Made by a program: the position numbers and the translations under genes. Under the pieces are notes generated by a model. It ran no database searches, was not told where the DNA came from, and was given only the letters and a program-made list of their open reading frames with translations. From Nymphaea colorata (taxonomy: Eukaryota; Streptophyta; Magnoliopsida; Nymphaeales; Nymphaeaceae), in the NCBI RefSeq assembly GCF_008831285.2, contig NC_045141.1, positions 15,052,106-15,116,105 of the forward strand: a DNA stretch of 64,000 bases, given 5' to 3'. Of this stretch, positions 1-11,961 are shown piece by piece (within the stretch, counting starts at the first letter, position 1; each line of letters starts with the position of its first letter).

Positions 1-1911
1 TGAAAAAATCAATCTTACAACTAATTGCAGACAGTAGAAGCAGATTAATTTGATAATTGCTGCAATCTAAAATGAATGTATCCATGAGACAAAAGCACGA
101 CACCTCAAATGTTGTTACTCCTTTTGTGGGTGTGTTGGCTTTAGACCATTGCCTATTATTAAAAAATCGTGTTTAAAACGTTAAAAACTGACTAGCGATT
201 TTTTTTTCAACATAAAAAAGCGAACCGTTTTTTTTCCTATTTTCTCCTCCTTTTATTTTTTCATGTTTTCTTGCAGTTTTTAGTCACCAGATTTTTATTT
301 TCATATTTGTTGTTTTTATTTTTAAGATTTAGACAACTTTTCTTTTTGTTGTCAAAAGATTTTAAAATTTGTCAGTTTATCCTCGTGAACCTGGTTAGGT
401 GCATATAATATCTTTGTGCATGCCACAAAAGTATGTAATGATTGAAATGCCTTCATTAAAGTAAGAAAAGGAAACTTTTAGAAAGATACAATTGGGGGCG
501 GATTTAACACTCTTTTCCCCCAACCAAAAAACAATGCCAGTTTCGTGGAAACTTGACTTTGTGGAAACTAAGTTTTATTATTATTATTTTTTTTAAATGA
601 TTTTGTAACTGTTGTTGTCAAAGCAGGTTTGATGTACCAAACACTCCAAAAGCCTTTTTATTTTACATAATTGATAGGTATTGGGTTTTGATGTTGTCGT
701 CATAATTACTCTGCATCTCGGAAGTTTCAATGAAAAGCATGTTCAACTTTACCACATCCAATTTTGGGTGAGCGGGAGGGTGCCCCCATTCTCCCTGCCT
801 TCGGGGTCTTGAGCGAGAGGGTCAATCCCACCGCTCGAAGCGAAGCCCCAAGGCCCCCTCATTCCCCTACCACATCCAATTAGTTTTCCAAAATTGTAAA
901 CAGAAGAAATAAGACAGAAAGCCATTAGTATAATACCATGCCCTTCATGCTGCCTTTTATCTTAGCTAATTGCCTAGCATGGTGTTTTAGGAGTAGAATC
1001 CATCTTTCACAACAGCTTCTAGTGATACAAAATTGATTAGAAAGAAAGGACCATCAAGCCACGTTCGGCTGTTTGATTTCAAATTTTCTCTCTTTTTTAT
1101 GCATATATAGGTGCAAATCACGTTGATCAAAGACAACTTTTTGATAAGATGCTAAAGCCTTCATGATTCATGAAGGTAAGATGCCTTCTCTTCGAAAATT
1201 AATCTGAAATTGCCGGATCCTTTCAGCCAAAATTGAGCTTGCGTCTAAGAAGCCAAGCAAGTAACTAGGTAAGAGACGTTTTTTTTTCAAAAAAAAAAAA
1301 CTTTTACCAAGTAGAACAATATAATTCAGGTTTCCACACAAGATACGAGGAAAGTTATATCAACAAAATACTGGTTAGAAAGAGATCAACCCAAGAAACA
1401 AAGGCAATTTCACCCACATCTTCAAGTTTCCTCCGTATTTTTAGGCTCCGCTGCCATGCTCCTTCCTCAAACAAGTGATCTAATCGATGTCACTATGATA
1501 TCTCTTGGTGCAATGTGGAAGCAAATCATAACCAAGAAAGTTGAAAACCTTTGAACAAATTAGTTCAGCTTCAAGGTGGCTTTAGGATGTGAAATCTAAC
1601 AAGCTAAATACATGGGAAATCAGATTGAGCTGAAACCAATGCATTCCTAAAAAACAAAACCTTGAGACCATATTGGGGCCTTTTCCATCCTTACTAGGAC
1701 GAAAGAAGAGTGTACAATTTGAGCACACAAGCTAATATATTGGACTAAGATCTGCTCATAACTAGAGTTGAAGAATTTGAACATGCAACTAACTAGTTTT
1801 GGATTCCAAGGGAGATTCCTAATTCTAACTTGCGTTCTAGTTACCTGGAGGGTTTTGGTCGCAGCAGGTTGAGCTTGTGGCTGCTATAAGAAGCAATCAT
1901 CTACATAAGCC

Positions 1912-2395
1912 TAAGCATAGCGGTGAATAACGAGTCGAACCACTCGAGCTCGACTAGTTAAAGCTCAGCTCATGAATGAGTTCGAGTCGAGTCATTTGCT
2001 TAACGAGTCGAGTTTGAGTTCACGAGTCGACTCGTTCAAATAATCGAGTAGAGTTCGAGCTCAACACGTAACTGTCGAGTCGAGCTTGAGCCTTAATCGA
2101 CTTTATTGAGCCTTAATCAAGTCGATATATTGAAACAAGTTTATGAGTTTGTCGAGCCTTAATTGAGTTGAGCTCGAGCTCAACACGCAACCATGAATAT
2201 CAATTCTATTCAAACGAGTTTGTCGAGCCTTAATCGAGCTGAGCTCGAGCTCAACATGTGATGATGCATATCAATTCCATTCAAACAACTTTGTCGAGCC
2301 CTAATCGAGTCGAGCTCAACACGTAACTGCCGACTCGAGCTGAGCTCGAGCTGACTGAATTCGGGCAGGACTCGGCTCGTGTTCACCCATACCTA
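1912..2395. mobile_element. TIR element with GAGCTCGAGC-rich body
   Basis: The two ends form imperfect inverted repeats. The left end reads TAAGCATAGCGGTGAATAAC. The reverse complement of the right end reads TAGGTATGGGTGAACACGAG. Both ends start with TA, which could be a TA target-site duplication. The interior is full of palindromic GAGCTCGAGC/GAGTCGAGC words and contains a roughly 71-bp tandem repeat. There is no coding capacity, so it would be a non-autonomous element. Related elements occur near 34.5 and 53.0 kb. Confidence 0.5.
2144..2345. repeat. About 71-bp tandem repeat, ~3 imperfect copies
   Basis: The phrase GTCGAGCCTTAATCGAG recurs at about 2151, 2222 and 2293, a 71-bp spacing. 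Each unit carries a GAGCTCGAGCTCAACA core and, in two units, a TATCAATTC(T/C)ATTCAAA segment. The array lies inside the TIR element described above. Confidence 0.65.
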
Positions 2396-3247
2396 AACAA
2401 GCATAGGCCATGGGGGCGGCTACCCATCAAAGCCTTAGGGTTTTACACTACCGAGTGAGCCTCCTAGATGCAGTTTCCTTGTGACCCAAATTAGGAAAAA
2501 GGAAAGAGGGTTTGCATTGTTTGAAAAGAAGCAACTCAGTAAATGTGATATTTGTGGGGGGAGGGGGAGATACCCAATGAGGCCAAAGCCTTTCCCCCTT
2601 TTTTTCTTGCTCTTAGGGTTCACAACTGCTTTGAGACTCGAGTAGAGAACATAATACAAGTCAACTGAGTGTTGCACTTCCATTCTGTAGTTTAGAAGAG
2701 TAGTGCCCACAAAAATGGGATTGATTGATGACCGGTCATTTACTATGTCATTAGTCCAACCAACTATGCTATGCCATTTGGGGCATATTTAGACCATTGA
2801 ATGCCAAGTTGTGAGCTTTATTTTTTGTGATTCTAATGAAAAGATGAGAACTGAACCCCCAAGAAAGTTTCAAGGTTTCTTGTAGCATTCATTGTGCATA
2901 CAAACATATAAGTTTTCATGAGAACGAATCCAGACTTTTGTCGTACTGTTAAGTAGATTTCTAATTGTTCTTGATCAGTAAAAAGTGACAAAAATATGTT
3001 TCTCCCACAAGAGTCCCATCCACTTACGTAGGTAAGCACATTCTTAAGTTAGAAAGAGTAAGGCTTCAACACTTGGTCCCTTGGGATAAATTTCAAACCA
3101 ATTTGCCACCAATTCAATTTGAATAGACCGATTCAGGCCGATTTTCACAACACCGGAGCCTTGTAGCGCAGCCCGAACCTGACATGCATCGTATCGACCA
3201 ATACGATCAGCCGTATGTATCAAATACGAGCTAATACCAAGATCGCT

Positions 3248-3440
3248 AGGGGCAGAGCCAAAATTTTTTTATGAGGTGGGTCGAATTATAGTTTCAAAAC
3301 TTTGGCAAGAACTTAAATATTATTTTTTAAAATTTTTATATAATACAAGTGAAATTTTCTAAAATTTACATACAAATTAAAAAACAAAATTGAAGGGAGG
3401 GGGGCAGGGCCATTGCGGGCCTCCCATTGGCTCTGCCTCT
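3248..3440. mobile_element. MITE with AGGGGCAGAGCC terminal inverted repeats
   Basis: The left end reads AGGGGCAGAGCCAAAA and the right end is its near reverse complement, GGCTCTGCCTCT. The 193-bp body is AT-rich with a G/C-rich stretch near the right end and has no coding capacity. Related copies with the same internal words (TTTCATGAGG, GAATTAAAGTTTC, GTGAAATTTTCTAAA) occur near 36.7, 42.3 and 60.1 kb. The superfamily is not assigned. Confidence 0.6.
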
Positions 3441-4504
3441 GAATATGGCCAATGTGAATGGAGGGTCGGGAGCCGAGAGCAAATTGGGGATGGCTACGGA
3501 GTTGAAAGGGGAGCAAGTGAAGAATCCATCGCAGAGCTAGAAATTTTTTTTTTTTGGTTGCGGGACAATAAATAAGAGCTTTTGGTGGGGCAACATGCCC
3601 CCACATAATTGGTTGGTGTTAGAAGAATATCGTCAAGGAACGAATCGCAGGGGAATCCTCTTGAAGAATTCATTTCACGTGAGTCTCTTTAATAAACAAA
3701 CGGGCGGGCCCTCAGCCATCTCACTCAATTCCCTTCCATTTATTCATCTCCTCATCATTCTCGTGATCCATATAACTCTCTTTCCTGCACACGATCTCCC
3801 TCCTCATTTACTAAAACCTCCTCGCTTTCCCTCTCAAATCCCACCACTATCTATCTACTTATATAAAATTAATTATTTATATATATGATTTGAAGAGAAA
3901 CATTAGTCATTTCTTTTTTTACTTCAATAATATTATTTTGATAATAAAAAATAAACTACTCTTAGATGGTAGAAAAGATTAATATTTTTACAAAAATAGC
4001 TTGATCTAAAACATTGTTTGTATAAAAGTAGTGTTCACAAATATACGAGAATTGGCCTGCATCGGAGATTAGATGATCAATGGATCAAAGGAATAGTACT
4101 TATGAGAATTTCAATTCAAACTGATTTGGGCCAAAATTTTGAGTTTGATTACTACAATCAAGTTTGAGCGCTTGATTGATTTCATCAAATTTGGTTAAAA
4201 CAAAAACACTGCCGGAATTACTACGAACCAGCGTCACCATAGCCGGAAAGTGATCGGAATTGCCAAGACTACCAAATATGGTGAATCGGCAAATTAGTCA
4301 TTCAGATGAACCAATTGCGAATTGACAAACGAAATCATTGTGCATATTAAAAAAAAAAACTTTAAAAAACTTAAAAAATTAAGAAAATTCGAAAAAATTA
4401 AAATTAGGAAAATGAGTAATATCTCGCATCATTGTGAATTGACCTGATTTGCCATGGAATAGATTCAACATTCTGACCATTTTGCCCACATTTCTATAAT
4501 TTAG

Positions 4505-4513
4505 TATATAAAA
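4505..4513 (+). promoter_or_regulatory. Possible TATA box of the TMM gene
   Basis: TATATAAAA lies about 190 bp upstream of the TMM start codon. The intervening sequence ends in a CT-rich tract at about 4655-4690 typical of plant 5' leaders. The transcription start is not known. Confidence 0.4.
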
Positions 4514-4704
4514 CACAGAGGGGACAAATATACCACTGGTACAGAAGAACCAGGGGTATATATGGAAATAAAAATTATGTGAGATTTCCCTCTCCTGCTG
4601 TGCATTTAAACCCTACATAAACAAGAACGAGGGGACCTTCCTTCCACCCTGCTCTTTCTCTCTCTCTCTTCTGTCTCCCTTCCTTTCTCTGCTGAATCTT
4701 CAGT

Positions 4705-6228
4705 ATGTCGTCATCTTCTTCTTCTTCACCGTTCCAGATTGCAGTCTTTCTGCTGCTCTGCTGCTTGCTCGAGCCTTACAGTTGTGGGTACTCGACGATA
4801 GTGCCGGAGTCGCTCACCCCCACTTTAGTGGACACTCCCCAGACGGGCTTGTCCATGAACATGGACGACGGCGCCCACACAGACCGGCAGGAGCAGGCGG
4901 CGGTCTACGAGGTGATGAAGGCCACCGGCAACGGCTGGGCCACCAGCATCCCGGACATCTGCAAGGGCCGCTGGCACGGCATCGAGTGCATGCCCGACGA
5001 GAACCGCGTCTTCCACGTCGTCTCCCTCGCCTTCGGCGCCCTCTCCGACGACACCGCCTTCCCCACCTGCGATCCCTCCTCCTCCTTCATCTCACCCTCC
5101 ATCGCCAAGCTCCCCTACATCCGGCGCCTCTTCTTCTACCAGTGCTGCAACGGGAACCCCCAGCCCATCCCCGCCTTCCTCGGCCAACTCGCCGGCTCCC
5201 TCGAGTCCCTTGTCCTGAGGGAGAACGGCCACGTTGGTGCCATCCCCCACGAGCTCGGCAACCTCACGCAGCTCAGGGTCCTCGACCTTCATGGCAACAA
5301 CTTGGCCGGCGACGCCGCCCTCCCCGCGTCCCTCGGCAACCTCCGCCGGCTCGGGCTCCTCGACCTCAGCCGCAACAGGCTCGCCGGAAAGATACCCGCC
5401 AGTGTTGGCGAATTAAAGGGGCTCAACGTCTTGGACCTGAACCAGAACCTTCTTCAGGGCCCCATCCCCGACAGCATCGGCGACTGCACCTCCCTCCTCA
5501 AAGTCGACCTGAGCAGGAATCGGCTCGCCGGCCCGATCCCCAGCTCCCTCGGAAAATTAACGAGCCTCTTGCTTCTGGACTTGAGCTACAACTCCTTGTC
5601 TGCTCCAATTCCGGCGTCCCTCGGTGGTTTGAAGTCCTTGGAGACGTTAGTGCTGAAGGGGAACTTCATGGAAGGCGCCGTCATCCCGGAGAGCGTCGGC
5701 CGAATGAGGAGCTTGATGGTCTTGGTGCTAACCAACATGGGACTCAAGGGTCCGATACCGGACGGACTCGGCCAGCTGACCAGGCTCCGGGTGCTGCACT
5801 TGGACCGGAACTGGCTCAACGGCTCGATTCCGGCGAGCTTAAGAGCTCTGGAAAACTTGAGCGAACTGAGAGTGAACGATAATCAATTAACTGGTGCGGT
5901 GCCCTTCGCGAAGGAGATGTTATGGAGGATGGGGAGGAAGATCCACTTGCAGAACAACTCCGGCCTCTGCTACTTAAATGGCGACTGGAGTGGAGATGAT
6001 CAGAACGACATGAGCTCTTCCTTCCTCCCCGGAATCAGCAGCTGCGAGTTCCGAAAAACAGAGCACCTCTTGTTCCATGAGCTTCCATCTTCCTCTTACT
6101 CTTCCTCGCCCCAGCTTCCACCATCTCCAATCCCTTCTTCTTCTTCGCCCCCTCCTTCCATGACTGCAGCGTCGGTAGTGTGGATGTTGGTAGTCTGCGA
6201 GATGCTTTTCTCTTTTCATTTCTTGTAG
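4705..6228 (+). CDS. TMM: TOO MANY MOUTHS, LRR receptor-like protein
   Basis: This intronless gene encodes a 507-residue plasma-membrane LRR receptor-like protein. In Arabidopsis TMM patterns stomata together with ERECTA-family kinases and EPF peptides. The N-terminal hydrophobic segment (about 11-27) is a signal peptide. The N-terminal cap contains ICKGRWHGIECMPD (about 85-98) and FGALSDDTAFPTC (about 110-122), phrases diagnostic of TMM rather than of other LRR-RLPs. About ten LRRs with LxxLxLxxNxLxGxIP spacing follow (about 136-430). There is no kinase domain. A Ser/Pro-rich linker leads to a hydrophobic C-terminal segment (about 486-507) that could be a transmembrane anchor or a GPI signal. 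Length is close to the Arabidopsis protein (about 496). The coding sequence is very GC-rich against AT-rich flanks. The start is the first ATG after a CT-rich leader. Confidence 0.93.
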   Translation: MSSSSSSSPFQIAVFLLLCCLLEPYSCGYSTIVPESLTPTLVDTPQTGLSMNMDDGAHTDRQEQAAVYEVMKATGNGWATSIPDICKGRWHGIECMPDENRVFHVVSLAFGALSDDTAFPTCDPSSSFISPSIAKLPYIRRLFFYQCCNGNPQPIPAFLGQLAGSLESLVLRENGHVGAIPHELGNLTQLRVLDLHGNNLAGDAALPASLGNLRRLGLLDLSRNRLAGKIPASVGELKGLNVLDLNQNLLQGPIPDSIGDCTSLLKVDLSRNRLAGPIPSSLGKLTSLLLLDLSYNSLSAPIPASLGGLKSLETLVLKGNFMEGAVIPESVGRMRSLMVLVLTNMGLKGPIPDGLGQLTRLRVLHLDRNWLNGSIPASLRALENLSELRVNDNQLTGAVPFAKEMLWRMGRKIHLQNNSGLCYLNGDWSGDDQNDMSSSFLPGISSCEFRKTEHLLFHELPSSSYSSSPQLPPSPIPSSSSPPPSMTAASVVWMLVVCEMLFSFHFL

Positions 6229-9200
6229 CTGTCTTGTCACCGCAACAGATAAATTAATATATGTATAACTTTATTTTTGATCTTCCTTCTTTCAGTGTAT
6301 ATATAATATGATAATGAGATGCAATGTTTGGATCTATCCATTGCTTCCTTATGTAACTCGTCTTCTTTCAAGTGAACAAAAAAGCAATAAATTCTTTAAT
6401 AATTCATCTCAGGTGGTCAATGGATCTCTTCTTCATCTCCAATTCCCATAGCCTGCAAAAGTTTGTGCCGTTTTCAGAAGCCCATACTTGTGAACTGCTT
6501 CGTGATTCAAATCAAATAAACAAATCCATTCATATGAACAAGTTTATTACTGTATATGTGTTTCCACAACGCGTGCATTGAATTTTGAGTTAGTCGGACT
6601 CAGATTCTATTTCAAATCAAGTCCGGATCCAATCCAAAATCAGATTGGTGAGATTGGTTAACTCTGATTAGAATATGGAAACTGAGATGGACCCATTTAG
6701 ATCCAGGGTGGCTTCCATAGAATACAATATAATGTCTATACTCACATTTTGTTACCATAACCTGTTTTAGAGCCATATAAAGCTGCATTGAAACGTGATA
6801 ATAACCATTTCAAGATTTAAATACAAGTTATTTTAAGAAGTGATAGACCTTCCCGCCCAATGCGCTACAACCCATTGGAATAAACAGTTTGTTGTTATAA
6901 AATATCAAGAAATACATACTTGCTATTATATACTTTTATTAGAAAATAGACTAATACAAGCTGAATATAGTTGAGTTTGCCGATTCAGCACCATATCAAC
7001 CCGAGACAGGTTGAATGTTCGGCCGCTTTAATGGGTTGTATGGTATTCGTTTTTCTCCTTTTTTAAAGACATGCCTTTGAGTTCGGTCTCCAATAAAAAA
7101 AATTTATATGTTTTGTCTAGAATTGAATGAAATAGAAATTAGAATTTGAAAGATAAAACTTAGCTTTTAGAAAAAGTTGGGACCTTGGCAGGCATTTTAG
7201 CTGCCAAATGAGTTCTTAAAAACATTAAGTTCTTAGCATTCATGTTCATATAACATGTCTAAAGAATTCTATTTTCTTTTTTTAGGAAACAAATAAATAT
7301 AGAGTGAATATGTATAATATCGGACCTATAAGGAACAGTCGACATAATCACATGCCGGGTCATTTGTTTACCAAAGATATGAGACCCACTGTGATTTGAG
7401 ATTACTGGGGATCTCAAATCAATGACGGAGTCAGAAAAATTAGCTGGAGGAACACCTATTTAAAAATACTCATATATGGTGGGGCAATATATATATATAT
7501 ATCTATATATTTAAAGATGCCTATTTAAAAATAATTTTTTTTTAAAAGATTAGTGTGGACAAGTGCCCGCACCAATCACCATGTAGCTAGGCCACTATCT
7601 CAAATCCTAAGATTTAAGGTCAGACTCTCCCAATCGACCTTACATATGAGGTTTTTGGCCATATATTGTGGATTTCAATTTTTTTTTTGCACATAATGGT
7701 GAAATCGAGTGCTTCTGTGCCCCATAACAATTGGGGAGCCATAAAAATTAGCAATTGTTGAAGTTCTAAACTTTAACGTTCTTTTATGTTGAAACTTTTG
7801 TTCCACCTAAAAGCCACCCATTAAATACCCAACATTCTAATGCATGTGTATTTAAACGTTGCCTATATGATCTCTCTACTGTTTGAATAGGAAGTGTATG
7901 CTAGGAAAAAAGAAGTGCTAAGACATTCTCTTCCACCACTCAAACGTTTGATACTATCTCCAAAACAGGATTTTAACACCTTCTGTCCAGTCACCATAAT
8001 GTAGAACAAGATTTGTTAATAGATGCAAGGGATTGAAATGTTATGGCCAATAAGCAGGGATGGACATGAGTACCGTCTCTAAATAAAATTGATCTATATT
8101 CTTTTCCTAAAATTGTCCCTGCATTTTATCCCACATACAACATCATGTTAAAACAAAGTGAAAACTCTATTGGGAGGGGACACATTTGAAATTTTATTAT
8201 CAATGACTACTGGGGAAACTTTGTTCATTTTCATTTTCCACACGGATCAGAAAAGAGAGGCAAATGAGAAAACTCAACTTATTTACAAAAAAAAAGAAAG
8301 AAAGAAAGAAACTAATGAAAATAAATTGAATGCAGAATTAATTGACTGGACAATGTTCTTCATGTACGGCTGCAGTATTTCCTGTGATAGATCTGCAGGT
8401 AAAAAAATAAATCCTTTTAATGAAGTGATATCTATTCAGTTCCTAATAATTTTTTTCTAGTTAGGAAAGTGTAGCGAACAGGAACTTTTGACATGAACTT
8501 CGCGTGACGTAAGTTTATATCCATTTTTTTTGCCGAAAGTTCGTTTTCCTTTTACATATTCAGATGAAAGCTCTTCAAATTTCTCTAGAAAGGAATGCTT
8601 ATGCAAGAATATCTGATCTTCTCTCTCTCTCTGAGCCATTATTTCTTACACAATAAAGAATCCCCATGAAATCAGAACACTTAAAGTGCTTGTCCTTCAT
8701 CTGCAAATCCCAGGGGAGCCCTGACCACTTTACTTTGTGAAGACAATAACTGAAAAAATATCTTAATAGTTAATACAAAATGTATAAGGTTGGGATTTGA
8801 TAACTAAGGTCCTCAGCTTAACACCAATCACAACTCCACTTAGACATTTACATTAATTTTTTTTCTAAATGTTTATATAACAAGTACTTGCAATACCCAC
8901 GGAAGCACTTGGCAGCAATTCTGAATGTCTCATTCCTGAAAGTTGAACGGCCTAGTTTCTGTTCATTTTGGATGAGTATGAAGGAGCTCAAAGTGGGTCT
9001 GTAAAGCAGTTTTCATTCTGATTGCAAGAAAATCAGTCAAAATTCAAATCTCATGGGCACTACTTTTAGATTTCGAGCAAGTGTTTACAGAATCTTCTAA
9101 TGCCAACAATCTTTGCCATGTTTAGTAGCTTCTCAATGGATTCTCTCGCATTACCAGGATTTTCGGGTACTTTAAGGGCGAGTGAAATCGCAACAGAGTT

Positions 9201-11961
9201 CTAGACCAATGAAAAGTTTCATGTCCTGGGTGTGGTTTACTAGTGCTAGAAATAAAAACCGAACTCTAAATCCTCTTAGAGCCTTCATCTCCTTGGATGT
9301 ACCTCCACAACGCAAGATCATAGTCGTATAGCGTTGACCTGTGCAAAAAATTGATCAGTACACCTTTGATATTTAAAGTATATCTGTCACAAATCACGGA
9401 AGGTTTTTGCTTGGCAGATTCAGTTTCAGTATGTGTCATGGCTTTGCATTTACTGTGTCAGCTGCTCTATCTTCCTTTGGGCTATCTGCGCTTGATAATT
9501 TCGACAGTGTGCATATAAATTCCTAGCCTTCTTTTCAGCATGAATTCAAAGTGAGGTTGTCATGATTTGCACATGCTAGGAGGGTTGTTCATTTTTTGCT
9601 GTACAAGATTTGATTCTGAACTGACCAACAATGTACGTACTTGTCCTGCACTGAATCTGAATGCATGTATGCTTCAACTGGCGATACAATCAGGACCAGT
9701 CACAGTTGACTAGGCTCGACACGGGCAGACATAATTAAAGTGCTGGATGGTTCACATGAAAGGCCTTCTAAGCAGCAAAAGGACAGGCACAGGAGGATCA
9801 CTCTATTCCTAGTGGCCATTATATAGTTTTAGATGGTTGGTCTGACAAGAATGTGAATTTGAATTATATATTTCACATGAAGCTTCATTTAGAATCATTG
9901 GATTTTAGCATTCTCAATACTACCAAGTCTTTCAAATGTTATAAAATCCTATATACCTGTAGGATTTGGGCAACTCAAGACTTGATTCATACGAAATCAA
10001 CTGCATAGATCTTATTTGTATGATCAAAATTAAAAAGAGGACTTAAACACAAGTAGTTTTTTAGTCCGGCAAAAATGGTCTGCACTGAATCCCTGCTCCT
10101 TCTGTTCACAAAAATGCAGGCAAAAACTCTCAGTGATACTCGACAGATTAAATAGAACACATAAAACTATACTTGACCTCAAACCATAGTTACCGGTGAT
10201 GAAAAGAATGCAGGAAGAGATACATGAAGCAGAAGCACGAAAGCCAGCATTTTGAAAGCTACCACATTATCACATACTATGGAATTCAACAAAACGGTGC
10301 GATGATGGTAATGAAATGAAGGTGGAAAAGGTTCCCTAACACATGTTTCAAACACTTGCGAGCCAAGCATGATGGATAATGAGAAAAAGTTGATCTTACT
10401 CGACGAAAATACCATTTGACCTGAGAAGTGAGGGCCACAACTATTGTGTTACTGGGTCAGGACTTCCTGACTAGAACCAAGAACGGAGGCCAACATGAGC
10501 CAAGCTCGACCCATTTTATGAGACCCACGGGGGGACAGATCAAGTCCTAGATCTATACGGATTCTGGAACCATGTCAACACTTAGGCATATGTAATAGAG
10601 TGAACCTTACTGCAACTGACCTGTACTTTACATGACCCAAATGACTACTCTTGAACCAACCCAAACTCAAATCGATTATGTGCTCGAAACCTTGACGAAA
10701 TTTCTGCCAAATGGACTTATACCAATGCACTTTGAATCTAAATCCATCTACACACCACACATTTCATATGTCCAACTTGTTTTAGAACATACTTCAAACT
10801 GGCACGTCATGGTCATACCCTGCACAGAGTTATCATAGAGCACTAGAGCGAAGAGACGTTACAGACAATGGGCTGCTCTACTGATTTTGATAGGCAAGCT
10901 GGAGTTCTTCGATAGAATGCTTCCAAATCATGCACATAATGACCCATCTGCATAAACTAAGCTGGAGTTGGGCAGTTCCCTATCAGATTATGCCAGTAAA
11001 GCTGCATTCATATAATCCTCATGTCTTTTGATCTCTGCTTCTTACATCACCTTTGCCAATGGAGGAACTACTTCCATGGTCCATCTTAGGATTTCGTGTC
11101 CTCAGTGCCTGCAGCTATTGTCGGACTGTTTCCTGCTTTAGGAACTTCAAGTTGAGTACCACACAATGACACAAGAAAAAATAACATGTTTGTTCCCGTG
11201 TAACAAATGTGATCCTCAGGCTGGAAGTAAGCTCTATATTAAGATCTTTTCCAATTGGGAAAAGAGAGATTCAGGGAACGGCCAAGCAATTGTGTGCCAC
11301 CTTGATTATTTTGTTCCAACCCACATGGATTCTCCATGTTGACTCTTGCACTGCATCCTTTACACCGAAATCACGTTATACATTCTGTAAAAATTGCAGA
11401 ATCCCTGCACCAGAAGCCACATTTATGTGATCAGTTTTAATACAGCAATCACTGAAGCACCTGGATGTCTTTGAGTAATAGAGCTTCATCAAAGTCCGTC
11501 TACTTGCTAAGTGAAGCAGTTGCCTTTAGAAATTAAACCAGAAAATTGAACACTTTGTCAAAACTATATGAGTTTTCTTTTCACTCATCTGTCATATAAA
11601 CTAAAATGTGATTTAAAGATTTCCGTTTTCCTAAAATATCCTTTAGACATCTAAACTCCAGCTGTTTTGAAATGTAAATATAGATGCATATTCCCAAAGC
11701 ATCTACGCTTACACAAAAAGCAACATGGAGAAATGATATTCAAAATTGACTAAGAAAATAACAAGAAGCAAAACAGAAGCGGGGATATTCCACATTACAC
11801 CAAATCAAAATGTTTCGGAAGCTTCATCTGAAAGTGGCCAAACATAAAATGCTCTCTGCAGCTAAAGTTTACCTGCCAAGAAATGCAGGGTTCACCTAGT
11901 GGCACTATTTACATAATACCTCAAAGTAAATTGTTAGACGAACTGTGCTCTTTAACAAAAT
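6229..11961. other. Long spacer without a supported gene
   Basis: The sequence is AT-rich. It includes the TMM 3' region and, at its right end, the 3' region of the PAB-like gene. Open frames are under about 100 codons with no recognisable domain. Around 7424-7600 the words GACGGAGTCAGAAAAATTAG and 'gtggggcaatat' resemble the AGGGGCAGAGCC MITE family. Around 9025-9090 there is a piece related to the SINE-like repeat (CAAATCTCATGGGCACTAC). At 10430-10740 'gacctga' and 'gacccaaa' words recur with no coding signal. Confidence 0.5.

Larger units (their letters stand above)
1..4504. other. Repeat-rich intergenic spacer
   Basis: No convincing gene is visible. The stretch is AT-rich with homopolymer runs and several dispersed repeats, entered separately where their edges can be seen. 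Open frames here are short and show no domain. A block at about 765-865 with GGGAGGGTGCCCCCATTC-like sequence and the words 'ccttcggggtcttgagcg' resembles the tail of the SINE-like repeat near 20.9 kb, in the opposite orientation. Confidence 0.6.

Noticed and set aside
4782-5882. A 366-codon plus-strand frame overlapping TMM
   Set aside because: It is the shifted frame of a GC-rich gene, dominated by Arg, Pro and His with no domain; the TMM frame is unmistakable.
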